Made by a program: the position numbers and the translations under genes. The notes below the pieces were generated by a model. That model did no database searches. It was not told the origin of the DNA and saw only the letters and a list, made by a program, of their open reading frames with translations. A DNA stretch of 64,000 nucleotides from an uncultured Oscillibacter sp. GTDB taxonomy: Bacteria > Bacillota > Clostridia > Oscillospirales > Oscillospiraceae. Positions 8,535 through 17,129 of the stretch are shown piece after piece. Within the stretch, counting starts at the first letter, position 1. Every line of letters begins with the position of its first letter. The stretch covers positions 7,213 through 71,212 of the forward strand of contig CATNDJ010000003.1 of the NCBI GenBank assembly GCA_950097265.1, read 5' to 3'.

Positions 8535-10352
8535 ATGAAACGAGTAAAACGCCTCTTCGCGGCGGCGCTGGCCCTGGTCCTGCTGGCAGGCTGCGGGGCC
8601 CAACGGACGGAGCCCCTGCCCTATCCGGAGCCCGCCGCCTCGGAGCCGGGGAAAACCGTGGCTTACGTGCCTCTGGACGACCGGCCCGACAACGTGGAGC
8701 GGGTGGTGTATCTGGCGGAATCCGTGGGGTACGCCCTGGCCATGCCGGACCGGGATTTGTACCGGACGGCCCTGGACGGCCAGCCCCTGAACGAAAACGG
8801 CACCCAGCATGGGGACATGGGGCGGCTGTACAATTGGGTACTGGAACAGGAGGAGGCCGGCTGCGACCGCTACATCCTCTCCCTGGACCAGCTGCTCTCC
8901 GGGGGGCTGGTGGCTTCCCGGTCCGCCAGTGGGTACGACGTCGAACTTTCCGGCGGCGGGACCGCCCAGGTGTACTCCCTGCTGGAGGAGCTGATGACGG
9001 CCCTTTCCGCCGACAAAAACAACCGGGTCTGGCTGCTGGACTCCGTCATGCGGCTGGCTAATGTCACTGTGGGATATGAAGGCGCCAGGCTGGAGCACTA
9101 CAACTGGCTCCGGGCCTTTGGGGCCCAGCCCAGGGAGACGCTGGCGGAAGAGCACCTGACCATTAAGAACGTCCTGGAAACCTACTGGCGGGGTCCCAAT
9201 GGAGAGGACCCCTACGACGGAGCGGCCCGGCAGATGGACGCAGTCAGCGCCGACGATTATTACCAGCCCTCCCGGTTTATCGGGCAGTTCATCGAATCTC
9301 GGGAGCGGAAGCTCCGGCTCTCCGATGAGGTCCAGCGCATTCTTGCCCAGCCGGGGTATGAAAATTTCCGCCTACTCATCGGCATCGACGACTCCTCCCT
9401 GGAAGACTGCATCCAGAAAAACGAGATCGCTTTTCTCCGGCGGGGCCTCCGGACCGAAGAGGGGGAGGGCGGGAAGCAGATCGACTGGCTTCTCTCCGGG
9501 GTGGACGACCTGGCCTTCAAGGCCGTGGCCCGGCTGTACCTGGACGAGACGGGCTGGACAGGGGGCCGCGCATGCGTTCAGTACTTCGGCGGCACGGAGG
9601 ACCGGCCCGCCTGTGAGTACGACTTCCAGCCCCTGACGGAAATCATGGCGGAGCACCTGGACTTCTTTGATTTGCGGGAGTCCGACGGCGCGGACCTGCA
9701 AATCCTCGTCCTGACCCAGCCGCAGGACCCGGGCCAAATGGACGCTTACCGCAAGCAGCTCATCGGGGCCCTGCGGGACTGCCGGAAGGCCCGGCGGCCT
9801 ACGATTCTCATCGACGCCAGCAACGGGGCCTTCGGCACGGCGGTCTACGAGGCGCTGACCAAGGAAACGGAGCTGGGATACCTCATCGCCTACTCCGGCA
9901 TGCTGGACATGGCCATCGTCACCGGCACGGCCCTGAGCCACGGCGCGGCCCGGTACGCCGTCCTGAGAAGCGGGGACAGCACCGACGCCATGGACCGGGC
10001 CTGGGCCCGAACCCTAGCGGACAGTATACTGAAGGACTTCTGCTACAAAGGGGTTGTCCGGAACGACCTGCTGGCCTATATCCGAAACGGCCTGGGCGGG
10101 GACCCCAACAATTTCTGGTCCCCGGCGCTGGACCGGGAGGACCTGCTGGCCCGTCTGGAAGAGGGAATGAAAAAAGAAACCGCCAAGGTCCTCCGAAACC
10201 TGGAGCAGAGCTCCTTCCTCTCCTCCACCTCCCCGGACGCGGCAATCGAAGAGCGGCACTGGGGCGGCGTGGCCCTGGAGAACTACCGCTTCCCCTGGGA
10301 CCGGGCCTTTGAGATCGGCATGGACATCCGGCTGGGGGCGTTTATAGACTGA
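8535..10352 (+). CDS. DUF4127 lipoprotein
   Basis: A 605-residue protein of the DUF4127 family, whose function is not known. Residues 1-20 form a lipoprotein signal with the lipobox LLAGC (Cys20), so the mature protein should be anchored outside the cytoplasmic membrane. Family signatures include the early AYVPLDDRPDNVERVVYLAE and the later TILIDASNGAFGTAVYEAL and ILSLDQLLSGGLVASR. No transmembrane segment follows the signal. It has a good AAGGAGG site and lies between two terminators; no own promoter was seen, so readthrough from dnaX-ybaB is possible. The cell-surface location is an inference from the lipobox. Confidence 0.85.
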   Translation: MKRVKRLFAAALALVLLAGCGAQRTEPLPYPEPAASEPGKTVAYVPLDDRPDNVERVVYLAESVGYALAMPDRDLYRTALDGQPLNENGTQHGDMGRLYNWVLEQEEAGCDRYILSLDQLLSGGLVASRSASGYDVELSGGGTAQVYSLLEELMTALSADKNNRVWLLDSVMRLANVTVGYEGARLEHYNWLRAFGAQPRETLAEEHLTIKNVLETYWRGPNGEDPYDGAARQMDAVSADDYYQPSRFIGQFIESRERKLRLSDEVQRILAQPGYENFRLLIGIDDSSLEDCIQKNEIAFLRRGLRTEEGEGGKQIDWLLSGVDDLAFKAVARLYLDETGWTGGRACVQYFGGTEDRPACEYDFQPLTEIMAEHLDFFDLRESDGADLQILVLTQPQDPGQMDAYRKQLIGALRDCRKARRPTILIDASNGAFGTAVYEALTKETELGYLIAYSGMLDMAIVTGTALSHGAARYAVLRSGDSTDAMDRAWARTLADSILKDFCYKGVVRNDLLAYIRNGLGGDPNNFWSPALDREDLLARLEEGMKKETAKVLRNLEQSSFLSSTSPDAAIEERHWGGVALENYRFPWDRAFEIGMDIRLGAFID

Positions 10353-10369
10353 CCCGAACCGAACAAAAG

Positions 10370-10400
10370 AGCCCCGCCGTTCTGGTGACGGCGGGGCTTT
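10370..10400. terminator. Bidirectional terminator between DUF4127 and the membrane-protein gene
   Basis: Stem GCCCCGCCGT / ACGGCGGGGC with a seven-base loop and a short T run. It serves two convergent genes. Confidence 0.75.
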
Positions 10401-10424
10401 GCGATGCAGTTTAAGGGGCGGCGC

Positions 10425-11165
10425 TCAGAGCTGCTTCACGGTGTAATACACCGCCAGGGCGAAAACCGCAATCCCCAGGGCCCACATGGCGTAGTAGGCC
10501 ACGGCGGCGCTGAACAGGCCCAGCACCACTGCGGCGGCGGACAGGCCCGTGGCGGCGTAAATGGGCATCAGGTCCGCGTTCGCGGGGAGGAGCTTCCCCA
10601 GCTTCTGATTCTTCGCCAGCCAGCACAGCCCGGCCAGCAGCAGGATATACACCACCGCCAGCGCCTTCACGGGCAGGCCCAGGGTCAGATGGTTGAAGAG
10701 GCGGCGGCACATCCAAAGGAGAATCAGCGTCCCGCTCAGGGCCGTTATGGCCACGGAGCACTCCCGGTCATAGAAGGCCCAGATGACCGTCAGCACCATC
10801 ACCACCGGCACCACCACGCTGAGCAGGGTCACGGCGGACTCGAAATACAGGCGGATGAGCATGCTGCCGCCGCCGAAGAACAGGCCCAGGCCGGTCAGGC
10901 ACCAGCCCAGGAGGCGCTTGCGCTGGTCGGCCTTCCAAAGCACGCTCAGGATCACGCCCAGGACCAGCACCGCCGCCCCCAGGCCCGCGAAAATCAGCAG
11001 CCGGTTGTGCCAGGGCAGGGCCTCCGTCACCACGTCGCCGTGGATGTAGTACCTGCGGAGGACCAGCAGATAGATTTCCGCCAAGCAGGCCGCGAGGAAA
11101 AAGATGGTGGCGCCGTACAGGGAATTGTCCCGCTTCATAGACTTTCCGTTCGGATTCTTTGCCAT
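10425..11165 (-). CDS. Membrane protein of unknown function
   Basis: A 246-residue integral membrane protein I cannot assign to a characterised family. A short basic N terminus (MAKNPNGKSMKRDNSLY) precedes about seven hydrophobic helices: two near residues 17-35 and 55-77, then a run from about 85 to 150, and a final cluster from about 155 to the C terminus. There is no visible catalytic or metal-binding motif. It is a single gene on the minus strand with its own promoter, pointing away from the apbE operon. The leader contains a GC-rich hairpin followed by ATTTTT, which could act as an attenuator. Confidence 0.8.
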   Translation of the reverse strand: MAKNPNGKSMKRDNSLYGATIFFLAACLAEIYLLVLRRYYIHGDVVTEALPWHNRLLIFAGLGAAVLVLGVILSVLWKADQRKRLLGWCLTGLGLFFGGGSMLIRLYFESAVTLLSVVVPVVMVLTVIWAFYDRECSVAITALSGTLILLWMCRRLFNHLTLGLPVKALAVVYILLLAGLCWLAKNQKLGKLLPANADLMPIYAATGLSAAAVVLGLFSAAVAYYAMWALGIAVFALAVYYTVKQL

Positions 11166-11237
11166 TTATCAAGACCTCCAAGGTGTTTTTCTTTTAAAAA
11201 TGTCCGGCGGAACAAGCCTCCGCCGACACGCTTAAAT

Positions 11238-11266
11238 AGTATAGCAGACTTTTCCCGCTTTTGCAA
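11238..11266 (-). promoter_or_regulatory. Sigma-A promoter of the membrane-protein gene
   Basis: TTGCAA, 17 bases, TATACT on the minus strand. A hairpin with arms TCGGCGG / CCGCCGGA and a T run follows in the leader. Confidence 0.72.
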
Positions 11267-11316
11267 GGCCCTATCTGCCAGGTTTTTTATTTTTTCGCAC
11301 AACTTTTCCTTTTTCG

Positions 11317-11345
11317 TTGAGATGCGGCCCGGGGCGTGCTATACT
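11317..11345 (+). promoter_or_regulatory. Sigma-A promoter of the apbE operon
   Basis: TTGAGA, 17 bases, TATACT, about 45 bases before apbE. It is divergent from the previous promoter, with the two -35 boxes about 50 bases apart. Confidence 0.75.
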
Positions 11346-11391
11346 ATAAGAATCACCACAATCACAACCAGACAGATAAACGAGGTTTGCT

Positions 11392-12492
11392 ATGAGACGA
11401 CTTGCCGCATATGTTTTATTGCTGGCCCTGCTCCTCTCCGGCTGCGGCGTCCAGATGAGCCCGGACGAGGCCCAGGAGAGCATCCAGGTCATCGCCATGG
11501 ACACGGCCATGCTCATCACCACCTATGGGGAGCGCTCCCCCGCCGCCGCTTACGCCTGCGAGGACACCATCCGGGACCTGGAAGCCAAGCTCTCCCGAAC
11601 GGACCCGGACAGCGAGGTCTCCCGGCTCAACGCCTCGGCAGGAGAGCCGGTGGAGGTCGGGGAGGACCTGGGGGTCCTTTTGGAGCTTGCAAGATATTAC
11701 CACGGGAGCACCGGGGGCGCGTTCAACATCGCCATTGCCCCGGTGGTCTCCGCCTGGGGCTTCACGGGGGACAGCTTCCGCGTCCCCTCTCAGGCGGAGC
11801 TGGACGGGCTTTTGGAGCTGGCCCAAGATGGTCCCGGCTACAATGGTTCCCTCTCTCACGGCGGCGCGGACCGCTACTCTCTGGCCCCCGGGCAGGCCAT
11901 CGACCTGGGGGGCATCGCCAAAGGCTACGCCGCCGACAAAATCGTGAAGGTCCTTCAGGAGCACGACGTGCCCCGGGCCAACATCAACCTTGGCGGCAAC
12001 GTGCTGGCCTACGGCGGCCGGCCCGACGGGACCCCCTGGCGGGTGGGTATTCAGGACCCGGCCCGAGTGGGCGAACAGAACGCCTTCGCCGGGGTGCTGG
12101 CGCTGACGGATTCCTTTGCCGTCACCTCCGGGGGCTATCAGCGGTACTTTGAACAGGGCGGGAAAACCTATCATCATATTATCGACCCGGCCACGGGATA
12201 CCCGGCGGACAGCGGCCTGACCTCCGTCACCGTCGTCGCCGGTCTTGGAGAGGGAGACGGCAGCGGCTTCCCCGGGACCATGTGCGACGCCTACTCCACC
12301 GCCCTCTTCATCATGGGAGAGGAACAGGCCCTGGCCTTCTGGCGGGACGAGACGCAGTGGGGAGAAGAAGGGTGCCCCTTCGACCTGGTGCTGGTGACGG
12401 AGGACGGCCGGGTGGTGGTCACCAAAGGGCTGGCGGACCGCTTCACCCTGGACGAGAGCAGCGGGTATACGCTTGAGGTGGCTTCCCAATGA
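11392..12492 (+). CDS. apbE: FAD:protein FMN transferase lipoprotein
   Basis: ApbE-family enzyme that cuts FAD and attaches FMN to a Thr or Ser of extracytoplasmic redox proteins. The 366-residue protein has a lipoprotein signal with LLSGC (Cys18), so it should act outside the membrane. Family motifs are MDTAMLITTYG near the start, VSAWGF, IDLGGIAKGYAADKIVK, NINLGGNVLAYG, TYHHIIDPATGYP and CDAYSTALFIMG. It leads an operon and overlaps the next gene by ATGA. The flavinylation target is not evident here: no FMN-binding (FMN_bind) domain protein is present in the window. Confidence 0.93.
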   Translation: MRRLAAYVLLLALLLSGCGVQMSPDEAQESIQVIAMDTAMLITTYGERSPAAAYACEDTIRDLEAKLSRTDPDSEVSRLNASAGEPVEVGEDLGVLLELARYYHGSTGGAFNIAIAPVVSAWGFTGDSFRVPSQAELDGLLELAQDGPGYNGSLSHGGADRYSLAPGQAIDLGGIAKGYAADKIVKVLQEHDVPRANINLGGNVLAYGGRPDGTPWRVGIQDPARVGEQNAFAGVLALTDSFAVTSGGYQRYFEQGGKTYHHIIDPATGYPADSGLTSVTVVAGLGEGDGSGFPGTMCDAYSTALFIMGEEQALAFWRDETQWGEEGCPFDLVLVTEDGRVVVTKGLADRFTLDESSGYTLEVASQ

Positions 12493-12902
12493 GGCCGCTT
12501 CCCAAGCTCCGGCCCACGCTCTGGGATGGGCTGGTGGTGCTGTGCGTTGCCGCCCTGGCCCTGGGAATCGCCTTCTTCCAGTGGCGGAGCGGGACCTCCC
12601 TGGCCCTGACGGCGGTGGTGTCCGTGGACGGGACGGAGGTGGACCGCCTGGACCTGGAACACTGGGAGGGGCCCCGGGTCTACACGAACAACGGCTATAC
12701 CCTGACGCTGAGCTGGATCCGGCACAACGATACGGAAAACGGCGTCTGGGTAGGGAAGTCCGACTGCCCCACCCAGGACTGTGTCCGCACCGGGGCCATC
12801 TTCCGGCCCGGGCAGAGCATCGTCTGCCTCCCAGCCCGGATCATCATCCGCCTGGAGGGCGGCGCGCCGGACCCGGACGGCGTGGACGCCGTGCTGGGTT
12901 AG
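12489..12902 (+). CDS. NusG domain II protein with N-terminal membrane anchor
   Basis: A 137-residue protein with one membrane helix (about residues 13-31) and a NusG domain II-like beta domain (about 35-128), probably outside the membrane. The cysteine motif CPTQDC and a third cysteine at SIVCLPARIIIRLEG fit the small NusG-II proteins found next to ApbE and Gx-transporter genes. It is not the transcription factor NusG, which lacks a membrane anchor and has an NGN domain. It starts inside the apbE stop (ATGA), so the two are probably made together. Similar proteins in Listeria belong to the extracellular electron transfer locus (recalled, not checked). Confidence 0.82.
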   Translation: MRPLPKLRPTLWDGLVVLCVAALALGIAFFQWRSGTSLALTAVVSVDGTEVDRLDLEHWEGPRVYTNNGYTLTLSWIRHNDTENGVWVGKSDCPTQDCVRTGAIFRPGQSIVCLPARIIIRLEGGAPDPDGVDAVLG

Positions 12903-12912
12903 GAGGCGGGAC

Positions 12913-13428
12913 ATGAAACTGACCACCAAGCAGCTCACCCTCTGCGCCCTGCTGACAGCCATGGCCCTGGCGCTGAGCTATCTGGAGAACTTGTTTCCCC
13001 TTTCCCTGGCCATTCCCGTTCCCGGCGTGAAGCTGGGCCTTGCCAACATCGTGACCCTCTTCGCCCTCTACGCCCTGGGGCCGGGGGAGGCGCTTTTGAT
13101 TCTTCTGGCCCGGTGCTTCCTGGGAGCCCTCTTCGCCGGGAACATGAACGCGCTGATTTTCTCCCTGCTGGGGGCCCTGAGCGCCCTGGGGACCATGGTC
13201 CTCCTCTCCCGGCGGCGGGGGCTGTCCGTCTACGGCGTGTCCGTGGGCGGCGCGGCGGCCCACAACTGCGGGCAGATCGCCGCCGCGGTATGGACCCTGG
13301 GCAGCGCCGCTCCCCTCTATTATCTGCCCGTTTTGCTGGCGGTATCCCTGCTCACCGGCGGACTGACCGGGCTGGCCTCCGCCTGCCTGTTCCAGGGGCT
13401 GCGCCGCACCGACTTGATGAAAGGCTGA
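12913..13428 (+). CDS. Gx transporter family / heptaprenyl diphosphate synthase component I-type membrane protein
   Basis: A 171-residue membrane protein with about five helices. The start MKLTTKQLTLCALLTAMAL, then PVPGVKLGLANIVTLFALY and AGNMNALIFSLLGAL, are hallmarks of the family annotated either as Gx transporter or as heptaprenyl diphosphate synthase component I. The fold resembles ECF-transporter S components. It starts 10 bases after the NusG-II stop, with AGGAGGCGGG upstream. The recurring pairing with NusG-II and ApbE suggests a quinone- or flavin-linked membrane redox system. The precise activity is not established. Confidence 0.82.
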   Translation: MKLTTKQLTLCALLTAMALALSYLENLFPLSLAIPVPGVKLGLANIVTLFALYALGPGEALLILLARCFLGALFAGNMNALIFSLLGALSALGTMVLLSRRRGLSVYGVSVGGAAAHNCGQIAAAVWTLGSAAPLYYLPVLLAVSLLTGGLTGLASACLFQGLRRTDLMKG

Positions 13429-13433
13429 CGCTT

Positions 13434-14531
13434 ATGGACAAGAAGGACAAAAAGGACGAAATCATCCTCCAGCAGCTGGAGGTCATCCAGACCCTGACGG
13501 AACACAACCTCCGCCGCATGGGGACGGACTTCTGGGGCGCGCCCCTGAAAGCGCCGGAGGTCAAAGCTCCTGAGAAATCCGGCACGTCCCAAGCCCCGGA
13601 GGAGCCCAAAGCTCCGGAAGCCGCCCAGGCCGCCGGGGGAGCGCCGGAGGCGGAAAACGCTCCTCCCCCGCCGGAGAAGCTGGAGGACCTTCAAAAGGAG
13701 CTGGACGGCTACATCGGCCTTGCCGCCGTGAAACAGGAGGTCCGGAACCTCATCGACCTGGTGAAGATCCACCAGCTCCGGGAGAAGAACGGTCTGCCCG
13801 TAACCGAACTATCCCTCCACATGGTCTTTTCCGGCAGCCCCGGCACCGGCAAAACCACCATCGCCCGCCTTCTGGCCCGGATCTTCCACGCTCTGGGCAT
13901 CCTCTCCAAGGGGCAGCTGGTGGAGGTGGACCGAAGCGGCCTGGTGGCGGGCTACGTGGGCCAGACGGCCCTGAAAACCCGGAAGGCCGTCGAAAAGGCC
14001 CTGGGTGGCGTGCTGTTCATCGACGAGGCTTACGCCCTCAACGGCTCCTCGGGAAACGACTTCGGCCAGGAGGCCATCGACACCATCCTCAAGGCCATGG
14101 AGGACCACCGGGACGACCTGGTGGTCATTGCCGCCGGGTACGACGATTTGATGGACCGCTTTATCCACTCCAACCCCGGTCTGGAATCCCGGTTCAACCG
14201 CTTTCTGCACTTCGAGGACTACTCGCCGGAGGAGCTGCTGGCCATCTTCAAAATGCGCTGCGGCAAGGGCTGCTATGAGCTGGAGGAGGCCGCCGAGGGC
14301 CTCGTCCGGGACTTCCTCCGGGAGGAGAACCGGGACCCGGAGTCCTTTGGCAACGCCCGGGGGGTGCGGAACGTCTTCGAGCGCATCCTGGTCTGCCAGG
14401 CGAACCGCCTGGCGGGACAGGAAAACGTCACCCGGGAGGATTTGATGAAGCTGACGGCGGCGGACGTGCTGGCCGCCCGGGGCCGCGCGCCCCAGGAGGG
14501 GAAGGCCCTCCGGGCCGGGGAGGACGCATGA
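13434..14531 (+). CDS. AAA+ ATPase of the CbbX/SpoVK type
   Basis: A 365-residue AAA+ ATPase. Residues 1-25 are charged, residues 30-85 are a low-complexity Ala/Pro/Glu linker, and the rest is the ATPase core. Walker A is GSPGTGKTT (residues 134-142), Walker B is VLFIDEAYAL (193-202), and SRFNRFLHF with FGNARGVRN gives the sensor and arginine positions seen in SpoVK and CbbX. The start is the ATG five bases after the previous stop; the longer upstream frame is in-frame readthrough of another gene. It overlaps the next gene by ATGA. Its partner in this operon is unknown; a remodelling role is an inference. Confidence 0.88.
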   Translation: MDKKDKKDEIILQQLEVIQTLTEHNLRRMGTDFWGAPLKAPEVKAPEKSGTSQAPEEPKAPEAAQAAGGAPEAENAPPPPEKLEDLQKELDGYIGLAAVKQEVRNLIDLVKIHQLREKNGLPVTELSLHMVFSGSPGTGKTTIARLLARIFHALGILSKGQLVEVDRSGLVAGYVGQTALKTRKAVEKALGGVLFIDEAYALNGSSGNDFGQEAIDTILKAMEDHRDDLVVIAAGYDDLMDRFIHSNPGLESRFNRFLHFEDYSPEELLAIFKMRCGKGCYELEEAAEGLVRDFLREENRDPESFGNARGVRNVFERILVCQANRLAGQENVTREDLMKLTAADVLAARGRAPQEGKALRAGEDA

Positions 14532-15061
14532 AAACGGCAAAGCTCTTCTTAGCGGGAATATACGTCCACCTGGCTTTCAGCGTCGCCGCCCCCATCGGCA
14601 TTTTGTACCTGGGCTGGGGGGGCGCCGGGTGGAACCGATCCAACGGCTCCCTTCTGCTGGCCTACCTGCTGGTCATCGGCCTGGTTCAGCTCCTGGGCTG
14701 GATCAGCGCCGGGGCCGCCGTCTCCGCCTACCGCCGGAACGACATGGCCCGGCTGCTCTCCGCCTGGCGGACGCTGAAGCTGGGGGCCGTTCCCTTCCAT
14801 ATCCTGAACTTCCTTTGGAGCGTCCTGGCCTGGGGGTCCATTGTGGCCGCTTCCCGGGGCGTCTTTATCCTGCTGGTCCCCATTCCCATCGGCCTCACCT
14901 GGCTGATGATCATCCAGAGCGGCGTTACCGGCTGGCTGTACATCCGCTGCCTCCGGGAATCCGGGGAGGACGCCGCCATCCTTCACAGCGTCTGCCAGTT
15001 CCTCCCCGTGCTGGACGTGCTCAGCACCCTCCTGCTGCTCCGGCGCGGGAAACGGTCCTGA
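14528..15061 (+). CDS. Membrane protein of unknown function
   Basis: A 177-residue membrane protein with about four to five hydrophobic segments (roughly residues 5-28, 42-66, 90-112, 115-138 and 155-172). There is no signal for a known enzyme family. A short basic loop (YRRNDMARLLSAWRTLKLG) lies in the middle and RRGKRS ends the protein. The ATG overlaps the AAA ATPase stop and the M3 peptidase gene follows after 18 bases, so it belongs to the same operon. I do not recognise the family. Confidence 0.75.
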   Translation: MKTAKLFLAGIYVHLAFSVAAPIGILYLGWGGAGWNRSNGSLLLAYLLVIGLVQLLGWISAGAAVSAYRRNDMARLLSAWRTLKLGAVPFHILNFLWSVLAWGSIVAASRGVFILLVPIPIGLTWLMIIQSGVTGWLYIRCLRESGEDAAILHSVCQFLPVLDVLSTLLLLRRGKRS

Positions 15062-15079
15062 GCGTTCGGGAGGTCCTCT

Positions 15080-16987
15080 ATGCTGAAAAAAACCCTCTGC
15101 CTGCTGCTGGCCCTGGCCCTGCTTCCCACCCCGGCGCTGGCGGTGAAATGGGAATTTCCCGCCTCCGCCCATGCGGAGGTGGACTATGCCGACATGCTCC
15201 CCGCCGCCGGCTATGACGAGACGGCCCTGCTCTCCGCCCTGGGGGAACTGGAAAGCGTCTGCTCCCGCCACAGCCGGGACCGGGGAAGTCAGGAGACCCG
15301 CCGCCGGGTCCAGGATCTCTACGACCGGATTCTGGAGGAAATGGACCTGCTGGCCACCAGGGTCAACCTCAGCGGCATTCAATACGACGCCGGAGGCGGC
15401 GCTCCGGAGGAGGCGGCGCTTTACCTGGAGCTCTCCGCCCGGCAGACCAGGCTCTACGACCGCTGCTGCCAGGCCCTGGCCGTTCTGGCCGCCTCCCCCT
15501 ACGGCGATATCCTGGACGAGGACGCCGGGGAGGGCGCGGCGGACAGCCTCCTGGGCTACCAGGGATTGACGGAGGAGGAAGCCGCCCTCTACGAGGAGGA
15601 AGACCGGCTCATCCAAGCCTACGACCAGATCATGGAGGGCTCCGCCCCGGCGGAGGAACGGTACCGGGCCGCCGGGGAAATCTACCTCCAATTGGTCCGC
15701 CTGCGGGCGGAGCTGGCCCGGCTGGCGGGCTATGACGGTTACGCCGAATACGCCTATGAGATCCTCTACACCCGGGACTACGGCCTGGAGGACGCGGCGG
15801 AGCTCCACGAGCTGGCGAAGGAATACATGCTCCCCCTCCAGCTCCGCCTGGCGGAGGAGTTTACCGGGCAGGACCTGCGGGCCCTCAGCGTCCGGAGCCG
15901 CATGAACGGCGAGGAGGTCCTGGACGCCATCCAGCCCTTCATCGAGGGCTTCGACCGGGAGATGGGGGAGACCTTCCGCTTTATGCGGGACCACCATCTC
16001 TATGACATTGAGTACGGGGAGTCCAAGCTGCCCACCGGCTACACCGTGTCCCTCCCCGCCTACGGCAGCGCCTTCATCTTCAACGCCCCCTACGGGGACT
16101 ATCAGGACCTCAGCGACACCGTCCACGAGTTCGGGCACTTCAACGAGACCTTCCACTGCACCCGGCACGACCTCTGGACGGACTTCAACATCGACGTAGG
16201 GGAGATCGACTCCCAGGCCCTGGAGCTCATGTTCACCGGCGAGGCCAGGGAGCTCTTCGGGGAGCGGTACGGGAAGGTCTACGAGACCGCCGTTCTTTAC
16301 AACATCCTGGACTCCGTGCTGGACGGCTGCCTTTACGACGAGTTCCAGGCGGCGGCCTATCAAAACCCGGGTATGACCGCGGAGGACCTGGACCGGCTCT
16401 TTAAGGTCCTGTCGGAGGAGTACGGCTACTCCTACGCCCCCGGCGTGGAGTCGGATCCCTCCTGGGCGGAGAATGCCCACAACTTCCAGAACCCCCTGTA
16501 CTTCATCAGCTACGCCACCTCCGCCCTCTCCGCCCTGGACCTGTGGTTCCTCTACCTGGACCGCCCCCGGGAGGCTAAGGAAACTTACCTGGAGCTGTCC
16601 GCCCTGTCCCTCTCCCTGCCCTACCGGGCGGCGGCGGAGGAAGTGGGCCTCCGGGACATCTTCGCCCCGGAGACCGTCCCCGCCCTGGCGGAGACGCTGG
16701 AGTCCTATCTGGACGGGGAGCCCGTGTCCCGAAGCGGGGGCGGGCATCCCATGGCCCTCCTGGTCATGGAGGGTCTCGCGGTGGTCTATATCGCCTTCTG
16801 CGTCGTGCTGATATTCTTTCTCATCCGCTTCCTCTCCCGAAGACGGGGCTGGGCCGGCCGGCCCCGCCGTGCCGGGCGGAAGGACGGGGAACCGTCCTCC
16901 CGGCTCTCCCGACAGGGCCCGGAGACCCTCCGGACCGGAGAGGATCCCTGGTCCGCCCAGGACAAAAAGCCCCCTTGGGAGCTGTGA
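15080..16987 (+). CDS. Membrane-anchored M3-family oligopeptidase
   Basis: A 635-residue zinc metallopeptidase of family M3. A signal peptide (residues 1-21, cut near ALAVKW) starts the protein, and a C-terminal membrane helix (about residues 556-582) is followed by an Arg-rich cytoplasmic tail, so the catalytic part should face outwards. The zinc site is HEFGH (residues 349-353), with the third ligand in SQALE (Glu382). Classical M3 oligopeptidases such as PepF are cytoplasmic, so export plus an anchor is unusual. It is the last gene of the apbE operon and is followed by a strong terminator. Confidence 0.88.
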   Translation: MLKKTLCLLLALALLPTPALAVKWEFPASAHAEVDYADMLPAAGYDETALLSALGELESVCSRHSRDRGSQETRRRVQDLYDRILEEMDLLATRVNLSGIQYDAGGGAPEEAALYLELSARQTRLYDRCCQALAVLAASPYGDILDEDAGEGAADSLLGYQGLTEEEAALYEEEDRLIQAYDQIMEGSAPAEERYRAAGEIYLQLVRLRAELARLAGYDGYAEYAYEILYTRDYGLEDAAELHELAKEYMLPLQLRLAEEFTGQDLRALSVRSRMNGEEVLDAIQPFIEGFDREMGETFRFMRDHHLYDIEYGESKLPTGYTVSLPAYGSAFIFNAPYGDYQDLSDTVHEFGHFNETFHCTRHDLWTDFNIDVGEIDSQALELMFTGEARELFGERYGKVYETAVLYNILDSVLDGCLYDEFQAAAYQNPGMTAEDLDRLFKVLSEEYGYSYAPGVESDPSWAENAHNFQNPLYFISYATSALSALDLWFLYLDRPREAKETYLELSALSLSLPYRAAAEEVGLRDIFAPETVPALAETLESYLDGEPVSRSGGGHPMALLVMEGLAVVYIAFCVVLIFFLIRFLSRRRGWAGRPRRAGRKDGEPSSRLSRQGPETLRTGEDPWSAQDKKPPWEL

Positions 16988-16991
16988 CCTC

Positions 16992-17021
16992 AAAGAGCCG
17001 CCTTTTCAGGCGGCTCTTTTT
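16992..17021 (+). terminator. Terminator of the apbE operon
   Basis: Stem AAGAGCCGCC / GGCGGCTCTT with a six-base loop and a TTTTT run. Confidence 0.9.
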
Positions 17022-17064
17022 CTTGAAGAATTTCCCCCGTCTGCCTCGTATTGTCATTTGGGGC

Positions 17065-17093
17065 TTGACACCGGAAAGCCCCGGGTGTACTAT
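17065..17093 (+). promoter_or_regulatory. Sigma-A promoter of the S41 peptidase gene
   Basis: TTGACA, 17 bases, TACTAT, about 37 bases before the start codon. Confidence 0.85.
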
Positions 17094-17129
17094 TGTATTA
17101 TTGAATTAGTGAAATGGAGGGTAAACCCA

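Noticed and set aside
14549..16993. 814-codon minus-strand frame opposite the membrane-protein and M3 peptidase genes
   Set aside because: A shadow frame typical of GC-rich DNA. The real genes on the plus strand have signatures, starts and a terminator.
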